Shown here: in pieces, positions 53,686-62,503 of the stretch | How positions within the stretch are numbered: the first letter of the stretch is position 1 | Layout: each line of letters starts with the position of its first letter | Assembly (NCBI GenBank): GCA_965263335.1 | Contig: CBDHHE010000001.1 | Location: 4,774,001-4,838,000, forward strand | Direction: 5' to 3' | From: Thermohalobaculum sp965263335 | GTDB lineage: Bacteria; Pseudomonadota; Alphaproteobacteria; Rhodobacterales; Rhodobacteraceae | Length of the DNA: 64,000 bases | Program-made: the position numbers and the translations under genes | Notes under the pieces: generated by a model | Told to the model about the DNA's origin: nothing | Database searches by the model: none | Seen by the model: the letters and a program-made list of their open reading frames with translations, nothing else

Positions 53686-53820
53686 TTAGGCAAAACCGTC
53701 GGCGAAGGCGAACATGAACCAGATCAGTCCCGCGCCGAAGAGCAGCCCGGCGAGGCCGGTCCACATCCCGTAGTAGTTGCTGATTTCATGGACGTCTTCG
53801 TCGCCGTCTTCGCTATGCAT
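53686..53820 (-). CDS. 44-aa single-span membrane protein downstream of the TRAP permease
   Basis: A small ORF starting at ATG 53820 with AAGG 7 nt upstream and ending at TAA (53688-53686). The acidic N-terminus (MHSEDGDEDVHEISNYYG) is followed by one hydrophobic helix (about 19-40: W-T-G-L-A-G-L-L-F-G-A-G-L-I-W-F). It lies 42 bp after the DctQM stop, same strand, and before the dehydratase gene, so it is probably co-transcribed. No family recognised; a subunit or regulator of the transporter is a guess. Confidence 0.62.
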   Translation of the reverse strand: MHSEDGDEDVHEISNYYGMWTGLAGLLFGAGLIWFMFAFADGFA

Positions 53821-53862
53821 GTCCGACCTTTCGTCTTGCCAACCGGGTCTTGGCGGGCGTCG

Positions 53863-55923
53863 TTACCCGCTCAGCCACTGAGGCAACCAAAGCGCGATCT
53901 GCGGGATGAACATCACCAGCAGCATGCCCGTGATCTGGAGCGCGATGAAGGGGAGCACGCTCAGGAAGATCTCCTGAAGCGTGATCTCGCGTCCGTCCGG
54001 CATTTTCTCTGCGGGCGGCACCACCGATTTCAACCAGAAGCATGCCGGGCCGAACGGCGGGCTGAGGAAGTAGATCTGGATGTTCATCACGAAGAGGACG
54101 CCGAACCAGACCGCGGCCCAGTCGGGCGACATGCCCAGCTCGGGTGCCATGTCGCGCACGACGGGGGCGAAGACCGGCACGGTGATGAAGATGATGGCGA
54201 TCCACTCCATGAACGTGCCGAGGATCACGAGGATCAGCATCATCACGAAGATCGTGCCCAGCGCCGACAGACCCAGCCCCGAGAAGAGCGACCGCATGAA
54301 GTCGGCGCCGCCGATCAGGTTGTAGAGTCCAACGAAGGCAACCGCGCCGAGGATCAGCCAGATGATCGTGCCGACCACGGTCATCGTGTTGGCAAGGCTG
54401 TCGCGCAGCAGCGAGTAGCTGAACCGGTTGCGCACCGCCGAGACCAGAATGGCGCCGAAGACCCCGACCGCTGCCGCCTCGGTCACGCTGGCGATGCCGG
54501 CATAGATCGAGCCCATCACACAAGCGATGAGGAGGACGCAGAGCACGACCGCCGCGATCCTGTTCCCGCCGAGCGACGTGTCCGAGCCGGTGATCTCCGC
54601 GATCTCACGTGCGGTCGGTGCCAGCTTCGGATTGATGTTGCAGCGGATCAGCACGAAGGTGACGTAGAAGAGCGCCAGCATCAGACCGGGCACAAACCCT
54701 GCCGCGAAGAGGTCCCCGATCGCCACATCAGCGGAAAGCCCGTAGACGATCATCACGATCGAGGGCGGGATGAGGGTCGCCAGAGCGCCCGCAGCACAGA
54801 TCAGGCCGATCGTGAGCTTGCGGTCGTAGCCAAGACGCAGCATCTGCGGCAGCGCCACAAGGCCCAGCATGACGATCTCGCCGCCCATAACCCCGGACAT
54901 GGCCGCCAGAATGACCGCCACGACCGTGGTTTGCAGCGCAACGCCGCCGCGCAGGTTGCCGGCGAAAATCGACATGGCGTCGAACAGGTCCTCGGCGATT
55001 CCGGCCCGTTCCAGGATGGAGGCCATCAGCACGAAGAGCGGCACGGCGACCAGCGGGTACTTCTCCAGCAGACCGAACGCATTGGTCGAGACCAGGTACA
55101 TGCCGCTCGAGCCGAAGAACAGGAAGGCGCAGACCACCGAGATGATGAGCGTGACGATGCCAAGCGGCATGCCGGTCATCATGAGCGCGAGCAGGGCGAT
55201 CACGATTCCCGTCGAGATCGAGGCAATCCCGATCGCATCGCGGTCGATCTGCATGCTGTCCAGCACGGCCCCGCCCGACGAGGCGATGCCCGCATCGAGC
55301 GCGCCGAGGCCGCTTTCCTGCCCGAAGTAGTGGCCGATGATCTGAAGCGCGTAGCGACCAACCGCCAGTGCCAGCACCGCGAGGGCTGCCGCCTCGAGGA
55401 AGCGTGAGCGGAAGTGCCGGCTCAGGTTCACCAGAAGCTGCACGAGATAGATGAAAAGCCCCACCACGAGGACGGTCTTCAAGACCATGGGCTGTGGCGA
55501 GTTGAAAGCCGAGCCGTACCGCTCGATCAGATCGATCGACTCCAGCGCGCGGATCAGCGTGTCCGAGATCAGCATGTGCAGCGCGATGACGCCCACGACC
55601 ATGGCAAAAAGATCGAGCCACCAGCGCACGCGCTCGGGCGCCATCAGATAGAAAACCGTGATCCCGATGTGGCGTTTCTGCAGGGTGACGAACCCTGCCG
55701 AGAGCATCCAGGCCGTGGCGCAAAGCACCATGACCACCTCGAATGCCCACTGGGTCGGCGCATTGAACACATATCGTGCGATCACTTCCCAGAGCGTCGC
55801 CAGTGCTGCCAGAATGTACAGATTGCCGACCGCGAGCCCGGTGAACCGGCTGACGTGATCGACAGTGCGCGTGAACGTGGAACCCTGATCGCGTGCAGGA
55901 ATGCTGTCACCAATGGCGACCAT
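53863..55923 (-). CDS. Fused TRAP transporter permease DctQM (686 aa)
   Basis: One polypeptide holds both membrane subunits of a tripartite ATP-independent periplasmic transporter. Residues about 1-195 form the four-helix DctQ part ('LWEVIARYVFNAPTQWAFEV', 'QKRHIGITVFY'); from about 230 the 12-helix DctM part follows ('VPLFVLMASILERAGIAEDLFDAM', 'GAALATLIPPSIVMIVYG'-like, 'FFLSPPFGPACFWLK'-like). AGGCGAGG precedes the ATG. The receptor gene is 61 bp upstream. Confidence 0.92.
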   Translation of the reverse strand: MVAIGDSIPARDQGSTFTRTVDHVSRFTGLAVGNLYILAALATLWEVIARYVFNAPTQWAFEVVMVLCATAWMLSAGFVTLQKRHIGITVFYLMAPERVRWWLDLFAMVVGVIALHMLISDTLIRALESIDLIERYGSAFNSPQPMVLKTVLVVGLFIYLVQLLVNLSRHFRSRFLEAAALAVLALAVGRYALQIIGHYFGQESGLGALDAGIASSGGAVLDSMQIDRDAIGIASISTGIVIALLALMMTGMPLGIVTLIISVVCAFLFFGSSGMYLVSTNAFGLLEKYPLVAVPLFVLMASILERAGIAEDLFDAMSIFAGNLRGGVALQTTVVAVILAAMSGVMGGEIVMLGLVALPQMLRLGYDRKLTIGLICAAGALATLIPPSIVMIVYGLSADVAIGDLFAAGFVPGLMLALFYVTFVLIRCNINPKLAPTAREIAEITGSDTSLGGNRIAAVVLCVLLIACVMGSIYAGIASVTEAAAVGVFGAILVSAVRNRFSYSLLRDSLANTMTVVGTIIWLILGAVAFVGLYNLIGGADFMRSLFSGLGLSALGTIFVMMLILVILGTFMEWIAIIFITVPVFAPVVRDMAPELGMSPDWAAVWFGVLFVMNIQIYFLSPPFGPACFWLKSVVPPAEKMPDGREITLQEIFLSVLPFIALQITGMLLVMFIPQIALWLPQWLSG

Positions 55924-55984
55924 GATGCGCCTCGCCTTTGCTGAAAGGGAAGCTGCCGCAGGTGCTCCTGCGGCAGCGCAGACC

Positions 55985-57028
55985 TTATTCTCTCAGCAGA
56001 CCGATCTGCTTCATGTAGTTGATGTGCGCGTCCAGCGCTTCTTTCGCCAGCGGCGATTTCTCGGCGAAATCGTACCAGGCCTCGACCGCGATTTCGCGGA
56101 ACTTGGCGCGTTCCTCCGTTGACCAGTCGACCACCGTGATGTCAGTGCCCGCACGCTGTTCGGCAGCGATGGCGCGGTCCTGGAGATCGGCCTCGCGGCG
56201 CATGGCGTCATAGGCTGCGGAGTACCAGACCTCGAGGGCCGTCCGCTCGCCATCCGTCAGACCATCCCAGACCTTCTTGTTGACGATGAACTGCAGCACC
56301 GCCATCGAGTGAATGCCGGGATAGATCGGATACTTCGCGACCTTGTACATGCCGGAGGCGTTGTTGTTCACGTGTGCCGACGCATCCGCCGCATCGATCA
56401 GGCCCTTCTCGAGCGCCGTGTAGACCTCGGAGAACGGCAGCGAGACCGGCGAGGCGCCTGCGCGCTTGAACACTTCCGCAGCCAGTCCTTCCGGCGAGCG
56501 CACCTTCACGCCTGCCATGTCGGCGACTGTGTTGATCGGGATGGTCGAGACGAAGGCCTCCTTGGCATAGGGGCCGCAGCCGACCACGTGCACCTTGCCG
56601 TTGGTGTACTTGTCGTAGAGCTTCTGGAGGATCTCCTTGCCGCCGCCGTGCATGCAGAAGGTGCGCACCTGATCGACAGTGTCATAGCCGGCGATCAGAT
56701 CACCGATGATCGCGAACGCCGCGTCGCGGCCCGAGAAATAGGACACGGCGTTCAGATCGCCGTCGAGAATGCCGTTGGCCACGGCGTCGATCGTTTCGCG
56801 GTGCGGGACCACGGCCTTGGTCGCCAGAACTTCGATGCCCACGGTGCCGCCGGTCATCTCGCCCAGCTTCGGCGCCCAGGTGTCGGTCATGAAGCGGTGG
56901 GCCCAGTCGCCCGACTTCGAGCTTGCCTGGAGTTTCAGTGTCTTTGCGTCAGCATCAACGGCGGACATGCTCAGCGTGACGGCGACGGCAGCCGCGGTCC
57001 CCGCTGAGATGATCTGTCTGATTCCCAT
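55985..57028 (-). CDS. TRAP transporter periplasmic solute-binding protein, DctP family (347 aa)
   Basis: Signal peptide (about 1-28) and a DctP-type fold. 'MAGVKVRSPEGLAAEVFKRAGASPVSLPFSEVYTALEKGLIDAAD' is the diagnostic stretch, holding the arginine that binds carboxylate ligands. GGGAGA precedes the ATG. First gene of the receptor-DctQM-small membrane protein-dehydratase run. The ligand is probably an organic or sugar acid (inference from the dehydratase neighbour). Confidence 0.92.
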   Translation of the reverse strand: MGIRQIISAGTAAAVAVTLSMSAVDADAKTLKLQASSKSGDWAHRFMTDTWAPKLGEMTGGTVGIEVLATKAVVPHRETIDAVANGILDGDLNAVSYFSGRDAAFAIIGDLIAGYDTVDQVRTFCMHGGGKEILQKLYDKYTNGKVHVVGCGPYAKEAFVSTIPINTVADMAGVKVRSPEGLAAEVFKRAGASPVSLPFSEVYTALEKGLIDAADASAHVNNNASGMYKVAKYPIYPGIHSMAVLQFIVNKKVWDGLTDGERTALEVWYSAAYDAMRREADLQDRAIAAEQRAGTDITVVDWSTEERAKFREIAVEAWYDFAEKSPLAKEALDAHINYMKQIGLLRE

Positions 57029-57351
57029 GTTCAGTCTCCCTTAGGCGTTTCCTCACGGGCCTTCTGACCTCGTTGCGGCAAAGCTTACCCGGCGTTCGGG
57101 CAGATGCAAGCGCCCGGCTGATTGATCGACGCCGGGGCGGGCGGTTTCTTGCGCGGGCCTCTCCTGCGGATCGGTGACCCAAACGGCTGCTGTATCGGCA
57201 ACAGGCACGGCATCCCGACCGACCCCGCATCGATCATAGCCGTGATATCCCGAGCGTTCCGCATCGGCTGGTTGTTTTCATGTGCATGGCGTGACCACTT
57301 TCGCGGCATGGGAATGGGTGCATCCGCGAGGCGGCCGACCGGCCGCGTGTC
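57029..57351. other. 323-bp divergent intergenic region between the TRAP receptor and EamA genes
   Basis: No convincing gene. A short perfect palindrome, GCGGCCG-AC-CGGCCGC (57331-57346), lies 5 bp before the EamA ATG and could fold in the leader or bind a regulator. Both promoters are expected in this region but I could not assign clear -35/-10 boxes. A 77-codon open frame in the middle has no ribosome site and no coding character. Confidence 0.5.
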
Positions 57352-58233
57352 ATGACACTGGGTGTCCGGGACGCCGCGATGGCGGCAGCGGTGCCACTGA
57401 TCTGGGGCATGGGGTTCGTCTTCGCGAAAGCTGCGATCGACCATTTTCCGCCGATCTTCCTGATGTCGCTGCGCTTCGCGCTCACTGCCGTTGTGTTCGT
57501 TTGGGCGGTGCGCGTCCCGAAGCGGCATCTGGCGGCACTCTGCGGGATTGCCGTCATTTCCGCTGCGATCCAGTATTCGCTGACCTTCACCGGGCTGAAG
57601 GGTCTCGATGCGTCCGTGGCGGTGCTGGCGGTTCAGCTCGAAGTCCCGTTCCTCGTTCTTCTGGGCGCGGTCCTGCTCGGCGAGACTGTCGGCCTCAGGA
57701 AGTACATTGGCATCGCCGTCGCGCTGGCGGGGGTCGCGGTGATCGCCGGCGAACCCAGCGTTCAGGGGGCCTGGCTGTCGCTCGGTCTTGTCATCGGCGG
57801 CGCGTTCATGTGGGCGCTCGGACAGGCGTTGATCCGGCGGTTGCGAGACATCGACGGCCCCACGGTCACGGCCTGGATCAGCGTTTTCGCAGCACCTCAG
57901 CTCTTGATCATGTCGCTTGTCTTCGAGACGGGGCAGGTCTCGGCGCTTCAGTCGGCGGGGTGGGTTCCGTGGGCTACTGTCATCTATCTGGGGCTTGTGA
58001 TGAACGCGGTCGGATACGGGTTCTGGAATGCGCTCATTCGGCGCCATCCGGTATCGCGTGTCGCGCCGTTCCTTCTGCTTCTGCCAGTGTTCACGGTGGC
58101 AGGCGCCGTGGTTGTCCTCGGCGAGGCGCTGACATGGCAGCTTGGCCTCGGCGGCGGCATCGTGCTGATCGGCCTCGCGGTCGTGATGATAGAGCGCCCC
58201 GAACGCATTCCGGCGCGACCTTCCGTGTCCTGA
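57352..58233 (+). CDS. EamA-family drug/metabolite transporter (293 aa)
   Basis: Ten hydrophobic segments in two five-helix repeats, with 'PLIWGMGFVFAKAAIDHFPP' at the start and 'GLKGLDASVAVLAVQLEVPFLVLLGAVLLGE' ending repeat one. DMT transporters usually export small metabolites such as amino acids. Start at ATG 57352 lacks an evident ribosome site; a palindrome directly upstream occupies its place, so an internal start near residue 10 is possible. Followed at 55 nt by PhyH copy 3 on the same strand. Confidence 0.87.
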   Translation: MTLGVRDAAMAAAVPLIWGMGFVFAKAAIDHFPPIFLMSLRFALTAVVFVWAVRVPKRHLAALCGIAVISAAIQYSLTFTGLKGLDASVAVLAVQLEVPFLVLLGAVLLGETVGLRKYIGIAVALAGVAVIAGEPSVQGAWLSLGLVIGGAFMWALGQALIRRLRDIDGPTVTAWISVFAAPQLLIMSLVFETGQVSALQSAGWVPWATVIYLGLVMNAVGYGFWNALIRRHPVSRVAPFLLLLPVFTVAGAVVVLGEALTWQLGLGGGIVLIGLAVVMIERPERIPARPSVS

Positions 58234-58287
58234 GCCATGGACCGCGGCCCGCAGCTCGGGCATGATCGCTCAAAACGGGAGGTCAAC

Positions 58288-59064
58288 ATGCTGTCAGATG
58301 CCCAGATTGCCGCGTACCACAGCAAAGGCTACGTGGTTCCGGACCACCGGCTGGGAGAGGCCGAACTCGAGGACATCCGGACGCGTCACGCCCGTCTGCT
58401 CGAGCGCCATCCCGAGTTTCGCGACAACGCGTCGGTCTTGCTAACCTACGATCTGGGTTTTTTGAACTATGCGCGTGACCCGAGCATTCTCGACATGGTC
58501 GAACAGCTCATCGGACCGGACATTTGCCTCTGGAACATGAGCTTTTTCGCGAAACCCGCATTGAATGGCAAAAAGACGCCCTGGCACCAGGACGGGCAGT
58601 ACTGGCCAATCCGGCCGCTCGCGACATGCACGGTCTGGATCGCGGTCGATGACTGCACTCCCGAGAACGGGCCGCTGCGCTACATTCCAGGTTCGCACAA
58701 GAGCAATCGTCTGATGGGCCATGATCAGAACGACGACCCGAACCACACCCTGAACCAGGAATTGCGGGCCGAGGAGTATGACGAGGCCGATGCCGAGGAC
58801 CTGATCCTTGAAGCGGGCCAGATGGCGCTGCACGACGTCTACATTGCGCATGGCTCCGAAGAAAACAGGTCGCCGCATCCGCGCCGCGGGATGACCATGC
58901 GGATGATGCCGACAAGCTCGGTGTACGATCGCGACCTTGCCGGCGAGATGCACCGCGTGCGCGGCGGGCTCGACATGTCGCACCATTCGATTTTTTTGAT
59001 GCGCGGCACGGATCGATCGGGCGCAAATGACTTTCGACTGCGATCCCAAGCCTGGGGCATCTGA
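58288..59064 (+). CDS. PhyH-family Fe(II)/2-oxoglutarate oxygenase, copy 3 (258 aa)
   Basis: Triad His100, Asp102 ('TPWHQDGQYWPI') and His188 ('DVYIAHGSEEN'), 'YIPGSHKSN' between, with 'PRRGMTMRMMPTS' as the likely 2-oxoglutarate-binding segment. GGGAGG 6 nt before the ATG at 58288 sets the start. It may be transcribed with the EamA gene, hinting at hydroxylation plus export of a small metabolite (inference). Ends 96 bp before a large perfect hairpin. Confidence 0.87.
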   Translation: MLSDAQIAAYHSKGYVVPDHRLGEAELEDIRTRHARLLERHPEFRDNASVLLTYDLGFLNYARDPSILDMVEQLIGPDICLWNMSFFAKPALNGKKTPWHQDGQYWPIRPLATCTVWIAVDDCTPENGPLRYIPGSHKSNRLMGHDQNDDPNHTLNQELRAEEYDEADAEDLILEAGQMALHDVYIAHGSEENRSPHPRRGMTMRMMPTSSVYDRDLAGEMHRVRGGLDMSHHSIFLMRGTDRSGANDFRLRSQAWGI

Positions 59065-59160
59065 GAGCTGCGGTCATCAAGGCATCAAATCCGCACCACT
59101 CCATTGTTCGGAACGTTTCGCCATCGCGCCCCGCCCGCTGACGCGTGCGGTCGCTTATGA

Positions 59161-59239
59161 CGACCCGGCCCCGCCCCCGCCCCCGGACACCACCGCGCGC
59201 AGCGCGGTGGTGTCCGGGGGCGGGGGCGGGGCCGGGTCG
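59161..59239. repeat. Perfect 38-bp inverted repeat, GC-rich hairpin with G-quadruplex motif
   Basis: Left arm 59161-59198 and right arm 59202-59239 are exact reverse complements around a 3-nt loop (GCA). The right arm holds four G-runs (G5 at 59216-59220, G5 at 59222-59226, G4 at 59228-59231, G3 at 59234-59236), fitting the G-quadruplex rule on the + strand, and the left arm the same on the - strand. It lies between convergent genes (PhyH copy 3 and the RND pump), so a bidirectional transcription stop is likely, though no U-run follows on either strand. The rest of the gap (59065-59306) shows nothing else. Confidence 0.9.
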
Positions 59240-59306
59240 GAAGATCATGTGCCGAAGGCACTGTGATCGCGCGAGACCATCCAAAGTAGCAGGGTTCGAA
59301 CGCTCT

Positions 59307-62300
59307 TTACTCTGCGGGGCCGGGGCGCAGTTGCAGCGGCGCTTCATCCACGGTCTCTGGCATCACACTGAGCGCCAGACGCAGGAGCGGCGGCACCAGC
59401 AGGAGTGTCAGAATGGCGGAAAGTGACAACCCGCCAAGCACCACCGAACCCAGTCCGCGATAGAGCTCGGACCCGGCACCCGGAAAGAGCACCAGCGGCA
59501 GCATGCCGAATACGGAAGTCAGCGTCGACATGAAAATCGGACGGACCCTGTTGCGGGTCGCTTCAACGATTGCATCGACCACGGGCATGGTTTCGACGCG
59601 GATGTGGTGCAAGGATTGGTGCACCAGCAGGATCGCATTGTTCACCACAATCCCGATCAGGATCACGAAGCCGAGCAGCGTGAGCATGTCCAGCGGCTGG
59701 GTCTGGTACTGATTGAGCAGCCAAAGACCCGCAACCCCGCCGGCACCGGCCACCGGGACCGATATGAGGATCACGAGCGGCAGCAAGAAGCTCTCGAACA
59801 GGATCGCCATCACAAGATAGACAATGAGGATCGCCAGCAGCAGGTTGACCTGCAGCGCCTCCCAGGTCTGGGTCAACTGGTCAGCGGCGCCCGACAAGCT
59901 GAGACGCGTCCCCGGCGGCAGTCCCTGCGCCTCCAGGGGCTCGAGGACCTCGGTGCGCATGGTCTCGAGCGCGGTTTCCAGGGCGATGTCGGTCGAAGGG
60001 CGGATCTCGAGGGTCACGGTACGCAGCCGCTCGCGATGGCGAATTTCCGTTGGTCCGGCGGTGAGAACCACCTCCGAAAGCGCCGAGATCGGCACAATGC
60101 GCCCGTTGGGGGCCACCAGTGGATACGCTCCGATGTCCTGGGTGCGTCGGCTGCCCTCGAAGGCGGCGCTGCCGATCAGCGTGAGGTCCAGCCGCTCGGC
60201 CCCCACCGTGATTTCCGAGACCCGGATGCCGTCATTGTAGGCATCGACGGTCAGTGCCAGCGCCACAGCATCGACCCCGGCATCGGCCAGGCGCACCCGG
60301 TTCGGGACGATCTGCAGTTCGGGCGCGCCGAGCTCGAGACCGGGCAGCGGGCGGAACTGATTGCCCTCGGTGCGCGGGAAGTGCCGAGCGACCAGGCCGG
60401 CTGCCTGCTGGGCGACGCCGAGGATGTCGTTCAGATCGTTTCCGGACACGTTGAGCTCGATCACCCGGCCGCCGCCGATCCCGCGTCCGAACAGCGAGCG
60501 CTGGTTGATGAAACCGAAGGTTCCGGGCTCCGAGAAGATCGGCCGCGACAGCACCGGGACAAGTTCGGACACCCGGTTGCCGTCCTTGGCCGCGCCTCCG
60601 AGAAACGTCGTTCCGCGCACGGCGACGAAGAAGAAGTGCTTCAGCGCTGGCGGCTTTTCCGCGTCGCCGGTCTCTTCCTGCTCCCAGAGCGGCCGGGCCA
60701 CCGACTCGATTTTCTCCGCGATGCCGGTCGTGGTGTCGAGATTGTATCCCGGCGGCGGGGAGATGATGCCGAACACGAGGTTGCGGTTGCCGTCCGGCAG
60801 ATACTCGAGCTTCGGCAGAAACTCGGCGGCTGCCAGGATTGCTGTTCCGCTGATGCCCGCGACAAACAGGATCCCCAGAATCCGGACCCGCGCCGCGAGC
60901 CGTGCATACTGCGTCACCGCCCACGAGAAGAGCCGCCCGAAGTGGTCGATGCCCGGGACAGGCAGAACGGTCAGCCGGTCCGCGCCGCCGCCAAGAAGCT
61001 TTCGGCAGAGCGCGGGCACGACGGTCACGGCAACCAGCAGCGACAGCATCACAGACACGGAAATCGCCACCGCGATGTCTCGGAACAACTGTCCGGCCTC
61101 GAGCTCCATCACCAGAATCGGAATGAAGACCATCACCGTCGTCAGTGCGGACACGAGGATCGCCCCCCAGACCTGACGCGCACCCTGAAAGGCGGCTTCC
61201 GCCGGGGGCAGGCCCTTCTGACGCAGACGGTAGATGTTCTCGAGCACCACGATCGCGGCATCGACGACCATGCCGACGGCAAACGCGATGCCGGCGAGCG
61301 AGATCACGTTCAGCGTCCGGCCCAAGGCCGCCATGGCCACAAACGACGCGATGATCGAAACCGGGATGGCGCAGCTGATCACGAGGGTCGCCCGCGGTGA
61401 GCGCAGGAAGAGCAGCAGAACAGCCGCCGCGAGCAGCCCCCCGATCCAGATGTTCTGGATGACCAGATCGATCGCGCCGTCGATGTAGACGGTCTCGTCG
61501 TAGACCTGGGTTACGGTGAGCCCCGCTGGCCCGAACTCGTTGGCCCGCAACTCCTCGAGGGCGGCACGCAGCCCACCCATGGTCTCGATCACGTTGGCGC
61601 CGGTCTCGCGCACGGCGTTGAACGCGATGGCACGCTCGCCGTTTTGGCGTATGCGCGCCGTCGGCTCCTTGTAGCCGAAGCGGATGTCCGCAACGTCGCG
61701 CAGAAACACCCGCCCGAAGCTTCCGGTGTCATCCGCACCGCGCAGCGCGCCCGAGCGGATCACCACATTGCCGACCTTCTCGATGGTGTTCAGCTGGCCT
61801 TCCGCGCGCACGACATAGCGCCGCTTGCCCTCGTCCACGTCGCCAGCCGACAGCGAGACACCCTCGCGGCGCAGCGTGTTGATCAGATCGGGGATGATCA
61901 GGCCGTAGCGGGCCATGCGCTGATGGTCGACGACGATCTGGAGCTCACGCTCGACGCCGCCGAACACCCGGACCGTGGCGACGCCCTCGACGCGCTCGAC
62001 GCGTTCCTTGACGACATCGTTCATGAAGTCGCCGTACTCCTGGATCGGGCGGTCGTTGCCCTCCACGCGCTTCACGATCATCCAGGCGATCGGGTTGTCG
62101 TCCGAGCCCGAGGTGTCGAGGGTCGGCTCATCGGCCTCCTCGGGATAGTCGGACACGCGGTCGAGCCGGTTCGACACCAGCAGCAGCGCGCGGTCCATGT
62201 TGGTGCCGATGGCAAACTCGAGGGTCACCCGCGCGCGCCCGGTCTCCGAGCGCGAGATCATGGTCTCGAGCCCGTCCAGTCCCTTCAGTTCATCTTCCTG

Positions 62301-62498
62301 AGGGTTGACGATCTCGCGCTCGACCTCGAGCGGAGAGGCGCCGCCCCACTGCGTCGTGACCTCGATGACGGGTTTGCGGACGTCCGGGATCAGCTGGATC
62401 GGAATGCGGGCCAGCGCCAGTGCGCCGAAGAGTACCGCCATCAGGACCACGGCCACCACTGCAACCGGTCGGTCAATTGCGGCGCGGATCAGGTCCAT
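59307..62498 (-). CDS. RND efflux transporter, AcrB/MdtB type (1063 aa)
   Basis: Proton-driven inner-membrane pump with 12 TM helices and two large periplasmic loops. N-terminal 'AAIDRPVAVVAVVLMAVLFGALAL'; the TM4 region 'AVGMVVDAAIVVLENIYRLR' keeps one relay Asp (the second of AcrB's pair is Ala). 'LGFVILIGIVVNNAILLVHQ' and 'RPIFMSTLTSVFGMLPL' mark the C-terminal half. It starts 5 nt after the adaptor gene. No outer-membrane channel gene is in the window, so a shared TolC-like protein is probable. Confidence 0.93.
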   Translation of the reverse strand: MDLIRAAIDRPVAVVAVVLMAVLFGALALARIPIQLIPDVRKPVIEVTTQWGGASPLEVEREIVNPQEDELKGLDGLETMISRSETGRARVTLEFAIGTNMDRALLLVSNRLDRVSDYPEEADEPTLDTSGSDDNPIAWMIVKRVEGNDRPIQEYGDFMNDVVKERVERVEGVATVRVFGGVERELQIVVDHQRMARYGLIIPDLINTLRREGVSLSAGDVDEGKRRYVVRAEGQLNTIEKVGNVVIRSGALRGADDTGSFGRVFLRDVADIRFGYKEPTARIRQNGERAIAFNAVRETGANVIETMGGLRAALEELRANEFGPAGLTVTQVYDETVYIDGAIDLVIQNIWIGGLLAAAVLLLFLRSPRATLVISCAIPVSIIASFVAMAALGRTLNVISLAGIAFAVGMVVDAAIVVLENIYRLRQKGLPPAEAAFQGARQVWGAILVSALTTVMVFIPILVMELEAGQLFRDIAVAISVSVMLSLLVAVTVVPALCRKLLGGGADRLTVLPVPGIDHFGRLFSWAVTQYARLAARVRILGILFVAGISGTAILAAAEFLPKLEYLPDGNRNLVFGIISPPPGYNLDTTTGIAEKIESVARPLWEQEETGDAEKPPALKHFFFVAVRGTTFLGGAAKDGNRVSELVPVLSRPIFSEPGTFGFINQRSLFGRGIGGGRVIELNVSGNDLNDILGVAQQAAGLVARHFPRTEGNQFRPLPGLELGAPELQIVPNRVRLADAGVDAVALALTVDAYNDGIRVSEITVGAERLDLTLIGSAAFEGSRRTQDIGAYPLVAPNGRIVPISALSEVVLTAGPTEIRHRERLRTVTLEIRPSTDIALETALETMRTEVLEPLEAQGLPPGTRLSLSGAADQLTQTWEALQVNLLLAILIVYLVMAILFESFLLPLVILISVPVAGAGGVAGLWLLNQYQTQPLDMLTLLGFVILIGIVVNNAILLVHQSLHHIRVETMPVVDAIVEATRNRVRPIFMSTLTSVFGMLPLVLFPGAGSELYRGLGSVVLGGLSLSAILTLLLVPPLLRLALSVMPETVDEAPLQLRPGPAE

Positions 62499-62503
62499 GC
62501 AGA

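Noticed and set aside
53608..55407. 599-codon frame antisense to the TRAP permease
   Set aside because: Asp/His/Arg-rich shadow of a hydrophobic coding sequence; the DctQM frame is unmistakable.
57085..58263. 392-codon frame antisense to the EamA gene
   Set aside because: Arg/His/Gln-rich with no domain; EamA shows ten clear hydrophobic helices.
59604..61400. 598-codon frame antisense to the RND pump
   Set aside because: Shadow frame; the pump's conserved motifs lie on the opposite strand.
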